From HR10 sp964615335 (lineage in GTDB: Bacteria; Acidobacteriota; Blastocatellia; HR10): a stretch of 64,000 nucleotides of DNA. The stretch's first letter is position 1. The number at the start of each line of letters is the position of its first letter. The translations under genes and the position numbers were made by a program. The stretch lies in NCBI GenBank assembly GCA_964615335.1, contig CAZTMT010000003.1:180478-244477 (forward strand), read 5' to 3'. Shown piece after piece: positions 42,562-49,756 of this stretch. The notes below the pieces were generated by a model. The model saw only the letters and a list, made by a program, of their open reading frames with translations. It searched no databases and was not told the DNA's origin.

Positions 42562-43854
42562 ATGAGGTTCACGGTCGAACTGCCCCAGGTAGGAGAATCG
42601 GTCGCTGAAGGGATCGTGGCTCGTTGGCTTGTGAAAGTGGGGCAGTCAGTGCAGCAATACGAACCGCTGGCTGAAATTGTCACCGATAAGGTGACACTGG
42701 AATTACCCTCGCCTGTTTCCGGAGTAGTGCGACAGTTCCTCGTCGAGGAGGGAGCGACAGTACCTGTGGGGACTCCTATCTTGGAGATAGAGCTTTCGGA
42801 AGAGGTCGAATCCATACCGATCAGTGCGCGTGTGGGGGAGCTTCGAGAGGAAGCTCGTGCGGTAGGTCCGACTGGAGGCGGAGCGTCCTCGGAGGTCTTC
42901 GATTTCAAAGGACCTTCTGAGGGAGGTCTTGCGGTCCCGGAAGCGAAGATGGGGGGGGAGCCTGGGACCCAGAGGGAGCCCCACCGCTATTCTCCGGCTG
43001 TTCGTCGTCTGGCCCGCGAATACGGAGTGGACTTGAACCAGATTCCCGGAACGGGACTCGGGGGACGCGTGACGAAAGAGGATGTGCTCGCCTTCGTCGC
43101 TCAGAAGGAGACGTCCCTTTCGGAAGAGGAACCGGTGCGTGTCTCCCCCATCCGACGCCTCATTGCCGAGAACCTGACACGAAGTGCGCGCGAGATCCCT
43201 CAGGCCTGGGCCATGGTTGAGGTGGATGTAACGGGACTAGTCCTCTATCGGAAGAAGATCAAGGAGGAATTTCAACGGCGCGAGGGGGTGAAGCTGAGCT
43301 ATCTCCCCTTTGTGATCCAGGCTGTCGTCGAAGGACTCAAGCGGTATCCGATACTCAATGCGCGGTGGAGGGAGGGGGAAATTATTCTCCGGCGGCGTAT
43401 CCATGTGGGAATCGCCGTGGCCACCGAGCGCGGATTAGTTGTTCCCGTGATTCGGGACGCCGATAGGTTGAATCTGGCCGGGCTGGCGCGCGCCGTACAT
43501 GAGTTGACTGAGCGCGCTCGTCAGGATCGGCTCACGCTGGAAGATGTGCAAGGGGGGACATTCACCGTCAATAATACCGGAGCTTTGGGGGTCCTGCTCT
43601 CGCGCCCTATTGTTCCACCTGACCAGGCGGGAATTCTCACAATGGAAGCCATCACTCGACGGCTCACTGTTGTGTCGGAAGAAGAGGAACTGTCCGGGGG
43701 GTCTCCTGCGGCGTTCTCCATCCGCTTCCTCATGAATATGACTCTTGCGTTCGACCATCGGATTCTGGATGGAGCTGAAGCTGCGGCTTTCCTGCGGGAT
43801 GTGAAGCAGCGACTGGAGCGATTCGCTCCAGAAACAGATCTTTCGGCAGGATGA
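42562..43854 (+). CDS. Dihydrolipoamide acyltransferase (E2)
   Basis: 430 residues. Lipoyl domain (1-80) with the lipoylation Lys in EIVTDKVTLELP; a linker; a peripheral subunit-binding domain RYSPAVRRLAREYGVDLNQI (about 137-170); and the catalytic domain ending in FDHRILDGAEAAAFL with the HxxxDG active site. The matching E3 (lipoamide dehydrogenase) is not in the island and must be shared with other complexes. Confidence 0.92.
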   Translation: MRFTVELPQVGESVAEGIVARWLVKVGQSVQQYEPLAEIVTDKVTLELPSPVSGVVRQFLVEEGATVPVGTPILEIELSEEVESIPISARVGELREEARAVGPTGGGASSEVFDFKGPSEGGLAVPEAKMGGEPGTQREPHRYSPAVRRLAREYGVDLNQIPGTGLGGRVTKEDVLAFVAQKETSLSEEEPVRVSPIRRLIAENLTRSAREIPQAWAMVEVDVTGLVLYRKKIKEEFQRREGVKLSYLPFVIQAVVEGLKRYPILNARWREGEIILRRRIHVGIAVATERGLVVPVIRDADRLNLAGLARAVHELTERARQDRLTLEDVQGGTFTVNNTGALGVLLSRPIVPPDQAGILTMEAITRRLTVVSEEEELSGGSPAAFSIRFLMNMTLAFDHRILDGAEAAAFLRDVKQRLERFAPETDLSAG

Positions 43855-43866
43855 CGGAGGATACTT

Positions 43867-44316
43867 ATGGAGAGGGAACAGCGGGAGAAACTCACCGCCC
43901 TGTTGCGCGATCAGCATGTGTTGGTTTTAAGCACCTCGGGACCGGAGTGGCCGACAACGACTCTGCAGGCTTTCGCGGAAACCGAAGACTTACGGATCAT
44001 CCTTATTCTGCGCGAGGAAAGTGAGCGATACAGGAATATTCGAGAGAATCCACGTGTGACCGTCCACGTGGATACGCGGGATCGCGGGATCGAGGGATTT
44101 CGTGTGGCGCGCGCTTCGATCCGAGGCCTGGCGCGAGAAATCCCCCGCGGGAGCGAAGAGTGGGACCGATTCAAAGCGATCTTTCTGGCGAAGAATCCCT
44201 TTGAGGAACCGTTCTTCGCCCTCCCAACCTTGCGCATGATTTGTATTGAGCCGGTGAGTGTGAGCTATGCTTACGGTGCTGGTCCGGCTGCCGATCGCTT
44301 CGTCGTGACCTTTTGA
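43867..44316 (+). CDS. Pyridoxamine-5'-phosphate-oxidase-like FMN/F420-binding protein
   Basis: 149 residues of the split-barrel fold: LRDQHVLVLSTSGPEWPTTTLQAFAE, LILREESERYRNIRENPRVTVHVDTRD and EPVSVSYAYG. The family binds FMN or F420 as redox cofactor. In the island it adds another flavin-linked activity; substrate unknown. Confidence 0.8.
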   Translation: MEREQREKLTALLRDQHVLVLSTSGPEWPTTTLQAFAETEDLRIILILREESERYRNIRENPRVTVHVDTRDRGIEGFRVARASIRGLAREIPRGSEEWDRFKAIFLAKNPFEEPFFALPTLRMICIEPVSVSYAYGAGPAADRFVVTF

Positions 44317-44337
44317 GAAAGGCAAGGAAGAGGACGT

Positions 44338-45630
44338 ATGGGAAGAATCTTCTACGGATGGTGGGTTGTATTGGCCTCTGGCATTGGGCTCTTGGCGAGC
44401 TTTGGTCCTGTTGTGAGCTTCACCTTTGGCGTATTCATCGCGCCCTTGAGTCGAGAGTTTCAGTGGAGCCGCGGAGAGATCTCGGTGGCCTTTTCGCTGG
44501 CGATGTTGATGCTGGGCCTCTTCTCTCCCGCCATTGGACGACTCGTGGATCGTCTCGGCGCCCGACGCGTCATCTTGCCGGCCACGGTACTTTTCGGAGC
44601 GAGCCTTATGGCGCTCTCTCGGGTCGAGGCCCTCTGGCATCTTTACATCATTTATCTTGTGATGGGTATGGTGGGGGGAGGGACAGCGCCTGTCCCGTAC
44701 TCGACGGTTGTCTCGCGCTGGTTCGATCGAAGACGCGGCCTGGCTCTGGGTGTGATGATGGTGGGGACTGGATTGGGGATGTTTCTCATGCCCTCTCTGG
44801 CACATGGACTTATTGAGGCAATCGGCTGGCGTCAGGCTTATGTGGTTTTGGGTGGAACCGTCATCCTTCTCACGCTTCCCGTTGTTGGGATAGTGTTGAA
44901 AGAAACCCCCGAGAGTATGGGTCTGCATCCGGATGGGGTCGCGCGGGGGCCCGCCTTTGAGCAAAGGGAGATGATTGAGGCGGAGAGAGAGGGGGTGGGC
45001 TGGATCCATGCTCTGCGCACGCGGACATTTTGGCTCATGATTGCCGCTTTCTTCCTCATCTCGGCGACGGTGCACGGATGCTTGACACATCTGGCTCCTC
45101 TGCTCACCGATCGCGGCGTCTCGCCGCAGCAGGCCGCGCAAGCAACCTCGCTTCTGGGCGGTGCGGTGCTCGTGGGGCGTGTCGTCACGGGATACCTGCT
45201 GGATCGCTTCTTCGCTCCTCGCGTGGCTTTCGCCTTCTTCTCCGGTGCGCTGATTGGCGTCCTCTTGCTCTGGAGTGGGGCGACTCATGAGATGGCTTTT
45301 CTGAGCGCCTTTCTCATTGGGTTGGGAATGGGAGCCGAGGTGGACATCATCGCTTATCTGGTGAGCCGATATTTTGGCCTTCACGCTTTCGGGAGCATTT
45401 ATGGGTACGCCTTCGCCGCCTATATCTTCGGAGGATTAGCGGGGCCCTTGGTGATGGGGATGGGAGTGGATTGGACAGGGACTTATCGCTGGCCGCTTGG
45501 AATTTTCATCGGGGTTATGCTTGTCGCGCTCTCCTTGATATTGCGACTGGGGCCGTATCAGAGTGAGGGGCCAGAAGAGTCGCCGCGCCGTCTTTGGGAA
45601 AGCGCGAGAGCCTCTTCAAACTCTCCCTAG
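44338..45630 (+). CDS. MFS transporter 2 (monocarboxylate/OFA-like)
   Basis: 430 residues, 12 predicted membrane segments: MGRIFYGWWVVLASGIGLLASFG, RLVDRLGARRVILP and SRWFDRRRGLALGVMMVGTGLG. Aligns along its length with MFS 1 at 36137. The C-terminal tail (residues about 405-430) is polar. Confidence 0.88.
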   Translation: MGRIFYGWWVVLASGIGLLASFGPVVSFTFGVFIAPLSREFQWSRGEISVAFSLAMLMLGLFSPAIGRLVDRLGARRVILPATVLFGASLMALSRVEALWHLYIIYLVMGMVGGGTAPVPYSTVVSRWFDRRRGLALGVMMVGTGLGMFLMPSLAHGLIEAIGWRQAYVVLGGTVILLTLPVVGIVLKETPESMGLHPDGVARGPAFEQREMIEAEREGVGWIHALRTRTFWLMIAAFFLISATVHGCLTHLAPLLTDRGVSPQQAAQATSLLGGAVLVGRVVTGYLLDRFFAPRVAFAFFSGALIGVLLLWSGATHEMAFLSAFLIGLGMGAEVDIIAYLVSRYFGLHAFGSIYGYAFAAYIFGGLAGPLVMGMGVDWTGTYRWPLGIFIGVMLVALSLILRLGPYQSEGPEESPRRLWESARASSNSP

Positions 45631-45639
45631 GAGAAGCCT

Positions 45640-46575
45640 ATGTTTCCCGTACGTGCTGTGATTGTCGAAGTAGGACCTCGGGATGGGTTGCAAAGTGAAG
45701 CTCGCCTATTGGAGACGGCGGAGAAAGTGGAGCTGATTCGGAGGCTGTACGAAGCGGGGGTGCGGGAATTCGAATTCAGTTCCTTTGTGCGGGGAGATCG
45801 GGTGCCCCAGCTTCAAGACGCGGAGGCGGTGTTCGAGGCGGTTCGGAGGTGGGAAGGCGCGCGCTGGATGGCCTTGATTGGGAATGAAAGAGGGTATGAG
45901 CGGGCTCTTCGAGCGGGAGTATCTGTGGTGCGGTGGACGGTCATTGCGAGCGAGACGTTCAATCGAAAAAACTTCAATCGCTCGATCGAGCAATCGCTCG
46001 AAGAACTGCGGCGGATCGGGCAGCGCGCAGCGACCGAAGGGATAGAGGTGGTGGGGACCATAGGGGCCTGCTTTGGGTGTCCATATGAAGGAGAGGTCCC
46101 TGTGGAACGGGTCTTGTGGCTGGGAGAGGAGGTGGCGGCCTGTGGGATGCGGGAGATCGTGCTGGCCGACACCGTCGGGTTGGCGACACCGCGGCAGGTA
46201 CGCGAGGTGTTAGAGCAGGTGCGACGCCGTTTACCGGGGATCGAGCTGGGATGTCATTTCCATAACACGCGGAATATGGGGTTTGCCAACGTCCTGGCTG
46301 CGCTGGAAATGGGGGTGACGCGGTTCGATGCCGCCGTGGGAGGGATTGGGGGATGCCCGTTTGCGCCGCGAGCAGCAGGTAATATTGCGACCGAGGATCT
46401 GGTGCACATGTTCAACGGAATGGGGATCGAGACGGGAATCCGGCTTTCGGCGGTCATTGACGTCGCGACGTGGCTGGAAGGGAAGCTGGGCCATCCGCTG
46501 CCCGGGCAGGTGATGAAAGCCGGCCCTGGACTTTTCCCTCACGTGCGCAAGAGCCTTGCAGCCCAACTGTCCTGA
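45640..46575 (+). CDS. Hydroxymethylglutaryl-CoA lyase-like (HMGL) protein
   Basis: 311 residues: catalytic EVGPRDGLQSE near the start, metal-binding LGCHFHNTRNMGFAN (about 204-218) and GGIGGCPFAPRAAGNIATED with the flap Cys. HMG-CoA lyase splits 3-hydroxy-3-methylglutaryl-CoA or similar 3-hydroxyacyl-CoA. HFHNTRNMG replaces the usual HFHDTYGQA, hinting at a different acyl-CoA. Consistent with a branched-chain fragment released from the substrate and with the 2-oxoacid dehydrogenase upstream. Confidence 0.85.
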   Translation: MFPVRAVIVEVGPRDGLQSEARLLETAEKVELIRRLYEAGVREFEFSSFVRGDRVPQLQDAEAVFEAVRRWEGARWMALIGNERGYERALRAGVSVVRWTVIASETFNRKNFNRSIEQSLEELRRIGQRAATEGIEVVGTIGACFGCPYEGEVPVERVLWLGEEVAACGMREIVLADTVGLATPRQVREVLEQVRRRLPGIELGCHFHNTRNMGFANVLAALEMGVTRFDAAVGGIGGCPFAPRAAGNIATEDLVHMFNGMGIETGIRLSAVIDVATWLEGKLGHPLPGQVMKAGPGLFPHVRKSLAAQLS

Positions 46576-46591
46576 AGAGAGGGGAAGGGAG

Positions 46592-47800
46592 ATGTCGCAG
46601 GGGTCACGACAGCCTTTGGAGGGATTAAGAGTTCTGGAATTGGGGCAGCTTTTAGCGGGACCTTTCGCGGGGATGCTCCTGGCGAATTTCGGAGCCGAGG
46701 TGATCAAGGTGGAGCCTCCCAAAGTGGGGGATCCCTTACGACGCTGGCGGGGAATGTATCGGGGGACGTCGTTATGGTGGGCGGTGATGAGTCGAAACAA
46801 AAAATGCGTGACGCTCTCCTTGAAGTCGGAGCGGGGGCAGCAGTTGTGCCGGGAGCTGGCCGCGCGAATGGACGTTCTGATTGAGAATTTCCGGCCCGGG
46901 ACATTGGAGCGCTGGGGATTGGGGCCGGAGTCCTTGTGGGCTGTGAATCCGCGCCTGATCATCGTGCGGATCTCGGGATGGGGACAGACTGGGCCCTATG
47001 CCTCACGGCCAGGATATGCCAGCGTGGCTGAGGCGATGGGGGGGATTCGATATGTGATGGGATATCCGGATCGGCCTCCGATTCGACCGAATCTGAGTCT
47101 GGGAGACACGATTGCAGGATTACATGCCGCTTTCGCTGCGCTTGTGGCCGTGTACGTGCGGGACATTGGAGGAACCGGGCGAGGTCAGGTGGTGGATGTC
47201 TCTTTGGCGGAAGCCGTTTTCAACATGACCGAGAGCATGCTGCCGGAATATGATAAGCTGGGCGTGGTGCGCGAGCGGCAGGGGAGTAAGCTCTCGGGGA
47301 TCGCCCCAACGAATACCTATCGGTGTCGGGATGGACGATATGTAGTCATTGGGGGTAACGGGGATAGTATCTTCAAACGGTTGATGCGAGCCATTGGGCG
47401 TGAGGATTTGGCCGAAGACCCGCGCCTGGCCCATAATGATGGGCGCGTAAGGCATGAGGAGGAGATCGATCGGGCTATTGAGAGCTGGACCCAAGAGCGG
47501 TCCCTGGAGGAGGTGATGGCTGTGTTGACAGCCGCTGACGTCCCCTGCGGGCCGATTTACAGCATCGCCGATTTGGTTCGAGATCCTCACTTTCAGGCGC
47601 GGGGGATTTTTGAAGACGTGGAGCTCGCATCTGGGGATTGGGTGAAAATTCCGGCCATTGTGCCCTTTTTGAGTGAAACCCCGGGTCGCACGCGGTGGAT
47701 CGGCCCTCCCCTGGGCGCTCATAACGAAGAAGTCTTCGGTGAACTTCTCGGGTTGTCCCCTCAAGAACTGGCAGCTCTTCGGGAAGAAGGCGTCATCTGA
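46592..47800 (+). CDS. CaiB/BaiF-family CoA-transferase
   Basis: 402 residues from the ATG at 46592. Family features: PLEGLRVLELGQLLAGPFAGMLLANFGAEVIKVEPP, VMSRNKKCVTLSLKSERG, DVLIENFRPGTLERWGLG (catalytic Asp nearby in VSLAEAVFNM) and RVRHEEEIDRAIESW. Transfers CoA between acyl groups, most likely to activate an acid for the HMGL-like step upstream. Last gene of the island; its start overlaps the HMGL-like gene's 3' region closely (16 bp spacing). Confidence 0.9.
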   Translation: MSQGSRQPLEGLRVLELGQLLAGPFAGMLLANFGAEVIKVEPPKVGDPLRRWRGMYRGTSLWWAVMSRNKKCVTLSLKSERGQQLCRELAARMDVLIENFRPGTLERWGLGPESLWAVNPRLIIVRISGWGQTGPYASRPGYASVAEAMGGIRYVMGYPDRPPIRPNLSLGDTIAGLHAAFAALVAVYVRDIGGTGRGQVVDVSLAEAVFNMTESMLPEYDKLGVVRERQGSKLSGIAPTNTYRCRDGRYVVIGGNGDSIFKRLMRAIGREDLAEDPRLAHNDGRVRHEEEIDRAIESWTQERSLEEVMAVLTAADVPCGPIYSIADLVRDPHFQARGIFEDVELASGDWVKIPAIVPFLSETPGRTRWIGPPLGAHNEEVFGELLGLSPQELAALREEGVI

Positions 47801-47998
47801 GCAAAAGCCCTATTTTTTCCGAGTTTCCCCTCAATCGTTCCCTGCGGGCCTTTGCCCGAGAATTCAGACAGCTCTCCGCATGGACTACGGGCGTGCCCGC
47901 CTGTGCACGCCCCTGAGGCATCTCCCTCCCTCGCATGAGCGGTGACACCTGCCGAGGGCTTCCTTAACAACAAGTACCCCTGAAACGAATCGTTCAAC

Positions 47999-48065
47999 GG
48001 TGCCAGGTCCGGCTTCCTGGATCGCGGCCCAAGGGAGGACTCACCCTCGGAGCCGACCTGGTACC
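47999..48065. repeat. Long intergenic hairpin
   Basis: GGTGCCAGGTC (47999-48009) pairs with GACCTGGTACC (48055-48065), eleven pairs with one G-U; after one bulged C, GGCT (48011-48014) pairs with AGCC (48051-48054). The inner part holds AGGG/CCCT. Could be a small structured RNA, a terminator-type structure or a remnant repeat. Confidence 0.45.
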
Positions 48066-48260
48066 GGCGAGCCGGGAACGAGGAGAGTTGCTTCGAGGTT
48101 TTTCTGTTAAGCTGGGAATGTCGCTTTCTTGTCCGAGGTGCGCATTTCTCTCTCGCTCATTTGCGGAAGACGCACCGGAATGCGCGAATGGGGTGAGTCA
48201 GCACCTGGAGTCGGCGGGAGCGAATCAGGGCGGAAAGGCAGCCACGCCTAAGAGGAAACG

Positions 48261-48269
48261 TGCTATATT
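48261..48269 (+). promoter_or_regulatory. Extended -10 promoter of the DinB gene
   Basis: TGC followed directly by TATATT (48264-48269) forms an extended -10, 38 bp before the DinB start; no -35 hexamer is evident, as is common for this class. Confidence 0.4.
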
Positions 48270-48307
48270 CCGAAAGCCGAAGGCGTGCATCGGAAGGAGG
48301 AGGGAAA

Positions 48308-48805
48308 ATGGACGATCGGACGCTTTTTGTGAGATTCTGGCAGAGCGAAGTGCCTCGATTTCGACGTGTGCTGGAAGCGTTGCCGGCCGCGTCGTTGGAC
48401 TTTCGGCCCCATGAGCGGTCTCGCTCGGCTCGGGAGTTAGCCTGGACTATCGTGGACGTAGCATCTCTGCTGGCCGAATTTCTCCGCATGGGTGAGGCCA
48501 GATGGGAACAGCGCACGCCGCCCGCTTCCCTGCAGGACATCTTGGCCGCTTATGATCGAGCGGTCCAGCTCGTCCACCAAGAGCTTGCGAAAGCTGACGA
48601 CGGGCGCTGGGAAAGTGGGACAGGACGTTTGTTTTCTCAGGGACAGCTTGTTTGGGAAGCCCCCTTCTACGAGATGGCCTGGGGGTATCTCTTCGATATG
48701 GTTCACCATCGGGGTCAACTGAGCGTCTACATCCGCCCGATGGGAGGGCGCGTGCCTCCGATCTATGGCCCCTCAGGGGATGCTTCTGACGCCGGACAAC
48801 CCTGA
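48308..48805 (+). CDS. DinB-family protein
   Basis: 165 residues from the ATG at 48308 (RBS AAGGAGGAGG). Four-helix DinB/YfiT-like pattern with the metal His at HHRGQLSVYIRPMGGRVPPIYGP, plus ARELAWTIVDVASLLAEFL early on (the first motif His is replaced by W-T-I). DinB proteins include thiol transferases and hydrolases. The first His absence leaves metal-binding doubtful. Confidence 0.8.
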   Translation: MDDRTLFVRFWQSEVPRFRRVLEALPAASLDFRPHERSRSARELAWTIVDVASLLAEFLRMGEARWEQRTPPASLQDILAAYDRAVQLVHQELAKADDGRWESGTGRLFSQGQLVWEAPFYEMAWGYLFDMVHHRGQLSVYIRPMGGRVPPIYGPSGDASDAGQP

Positions 48806-48998
48806 AGGAATATTTTTGAACCGAATCCATCTGCGGGGCAGAGCGAACGGCATATTCGGCTCACAGCGCGTGAGGTCTCGATAAAGCGCTTCTTTGAATC
48901 GGATCGCTGACCCAGCCGATCTGTGCCGTCCGGTGGACGCGTCCGAACGCGCTCGATGCTCCCTCGCGCGCCTGCGGCTGCGGACTCGATAGATCGGA

Positions 48999-49030
48999 CC
49001 TCACGCTGTTTCGTTTCAAGGAGCGTGAGG
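48999..49030 (-). terminator. Hairpin at the 3' end of the OsmC-like gene
   Basis: CCTCACGCT (48999-49007) and AGCGTGAGG (49022-49030) are perfect inverted repeats, nine pairs, with the OsmC-like stop codon (49016-49018) in the loop. No T-tract follows, so a factor-independent terminator is uncertain; it could protect the mRNA end. A related GCGTGAGGTC sequence occurs at about 48869. Confidence 0.35.
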
Positions 49031-49513
49031 CGCCTTCTCTTCGAGATCCTCGATTTCCAGTGAGGTCGTAATGGCCACGCAGTCGCCGATCGTCCGAGCG
49101 ACCGGACAGGCCGCCATGTGTCGGCTGTGCGCCCGGATAGCCGCTTCGCGCTTCTCCGGAGCGACGCGCAGATGATACGTCACATGGATGCGGCGCACCA
49201 CAAGGACTCCTTCCTCAGTTTCGACCTCCCCCACGGCTTCCGCGACAAGCTGCCCTTCTCCGGCCGGGATTCCGCGCGCTTCCAGCGCGCCGCCTAAGGT
49301 TCCCGTCAGTCAGCCCGCTGCCGCGGCGACCAGGTAATCCAGCGTTGTCGCATGCGGCTCGTGGACCTGAGGGTCCACCCCATAGTGCGCAGCGACCTCG
49401 GAATGTACGCCGAAGAAAACCGGCTCGGCCTCTACCGGCAGGTAGGCCCGTCGGAGCGGACCGGCAATCCGTTCAATCCGCACGCGAGAGCGATAGACAA
49501 CAGCATCATTCAT
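49016..49513 (-). CDS. OsmC-family selenoprotein (Sec68)
   Basis: RBS AGGAGGTGG precedes the ATG at 49513. Reading through the TGA at 49310-49312 yields 165 residues, the usual OsmC/Ohr-like length. The TGA is at residue 68 in VAAAAG-U-LTGTLGGALEARGIPAGEG, precisely the position of the first, peroxidatic Cys of OsmC-like proteins (AAAGCxxxTL). The second redox Cys is intact in HMAACPVARTIGDC. Upstream sequence fits the family (EPVFFGVHSEVAAHYG). A GCGCGC/GCGCGC stem with loop UGGAA lies 25 nt beyond the TGA. Predicted selenol-based organic-hydroperoxide reductase. Divergent from the GH31 gene; a 16-bp palindrome lies between its promoter and start. Confidence 0.87.
49274..49290 (-). promoter_or_regulatory. 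Bacterial SECIS-like stem-loop of the OsmC-like gene
   Basis: On the minus strand GCGCGC (49290-49285) pairs perfectly with GCGCGC (49279-49274) around the loop UGGAA (49284-49280). The loop carries GG and starts 25 nt after the TGA. Confidence 0.7.
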
Positions 49514-49532
49514 GAACCACCTCCTGACCGGA

Positions 49533-49548
49533 TTGGGACACGTCCCAA
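49533..49548. promoter_or_regulatory. Palindromic operator candidate before the OsmC-like gene
   Basis: TTGGGAC-AC-GTCCCAA, perfect 7-bp arms with a 2-bp centre, 19 bp upstream of the OsmC-like start and touching a possible -10 (TACACT, 49548-49553 minus). A possible -35 TTGACA lies at 49573-49578 minus, with a long 19-bp spacer. A repressor binding here would block transcription. Confidence 0.45.
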
Positions 49549-49756
49549 GTGTACGTGCTCGTCCTCATCTCTTGTCAAGCTTCGCTGGCCTCTGTGGAGC
49601 GGGAATTCTCCTCGATCGCTCTTGAGATCATCGGGGAAAGAAGTGACGCCCCTGCCCAGAGTGTGTACAGGCACTCTAGCGAAGAGAGGAGGGTCGAGGG
49701 AAAATATGTCGGAGCCCGAGGGCCTGCGCTGGAAGCCCTCGCTGTGTGGAGATCAC

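Larger units (their letters stand above)
47801..48307. other. Intergenic region between the island and the DinB gene
   Basis: About 507 bp with no credible gene. It contains a long imperfect hairpin (47999-48065, separate entry) and, at the right end, an extended -10 promoter for the DinB gene. No terminator with a T-tract was recognised after the CoA-transferase gene. Confidence 0.5.

Noticed and set aside
17146..47800. A nicotinate (maleamate) degradation cluster, suggested by the maleate-isomerase-like gene
   Set aside because: No 2,5-dihydroxypyridine dioxygenase, N-formylmaleamate deformylase or maleamate amidase was recognised.
47999..48065. 4.5S/SRP RNA
   Set aside because: The conserved GGAAGCAGCC-type apical loop is missing.
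48869..49006. A selenocysteine tRNA between the inverted repeats
   Set aside because: No TCA anticodon arm, no T-arm consensus and no acceptor stem of tRNA-Sec type could be found on either strand.
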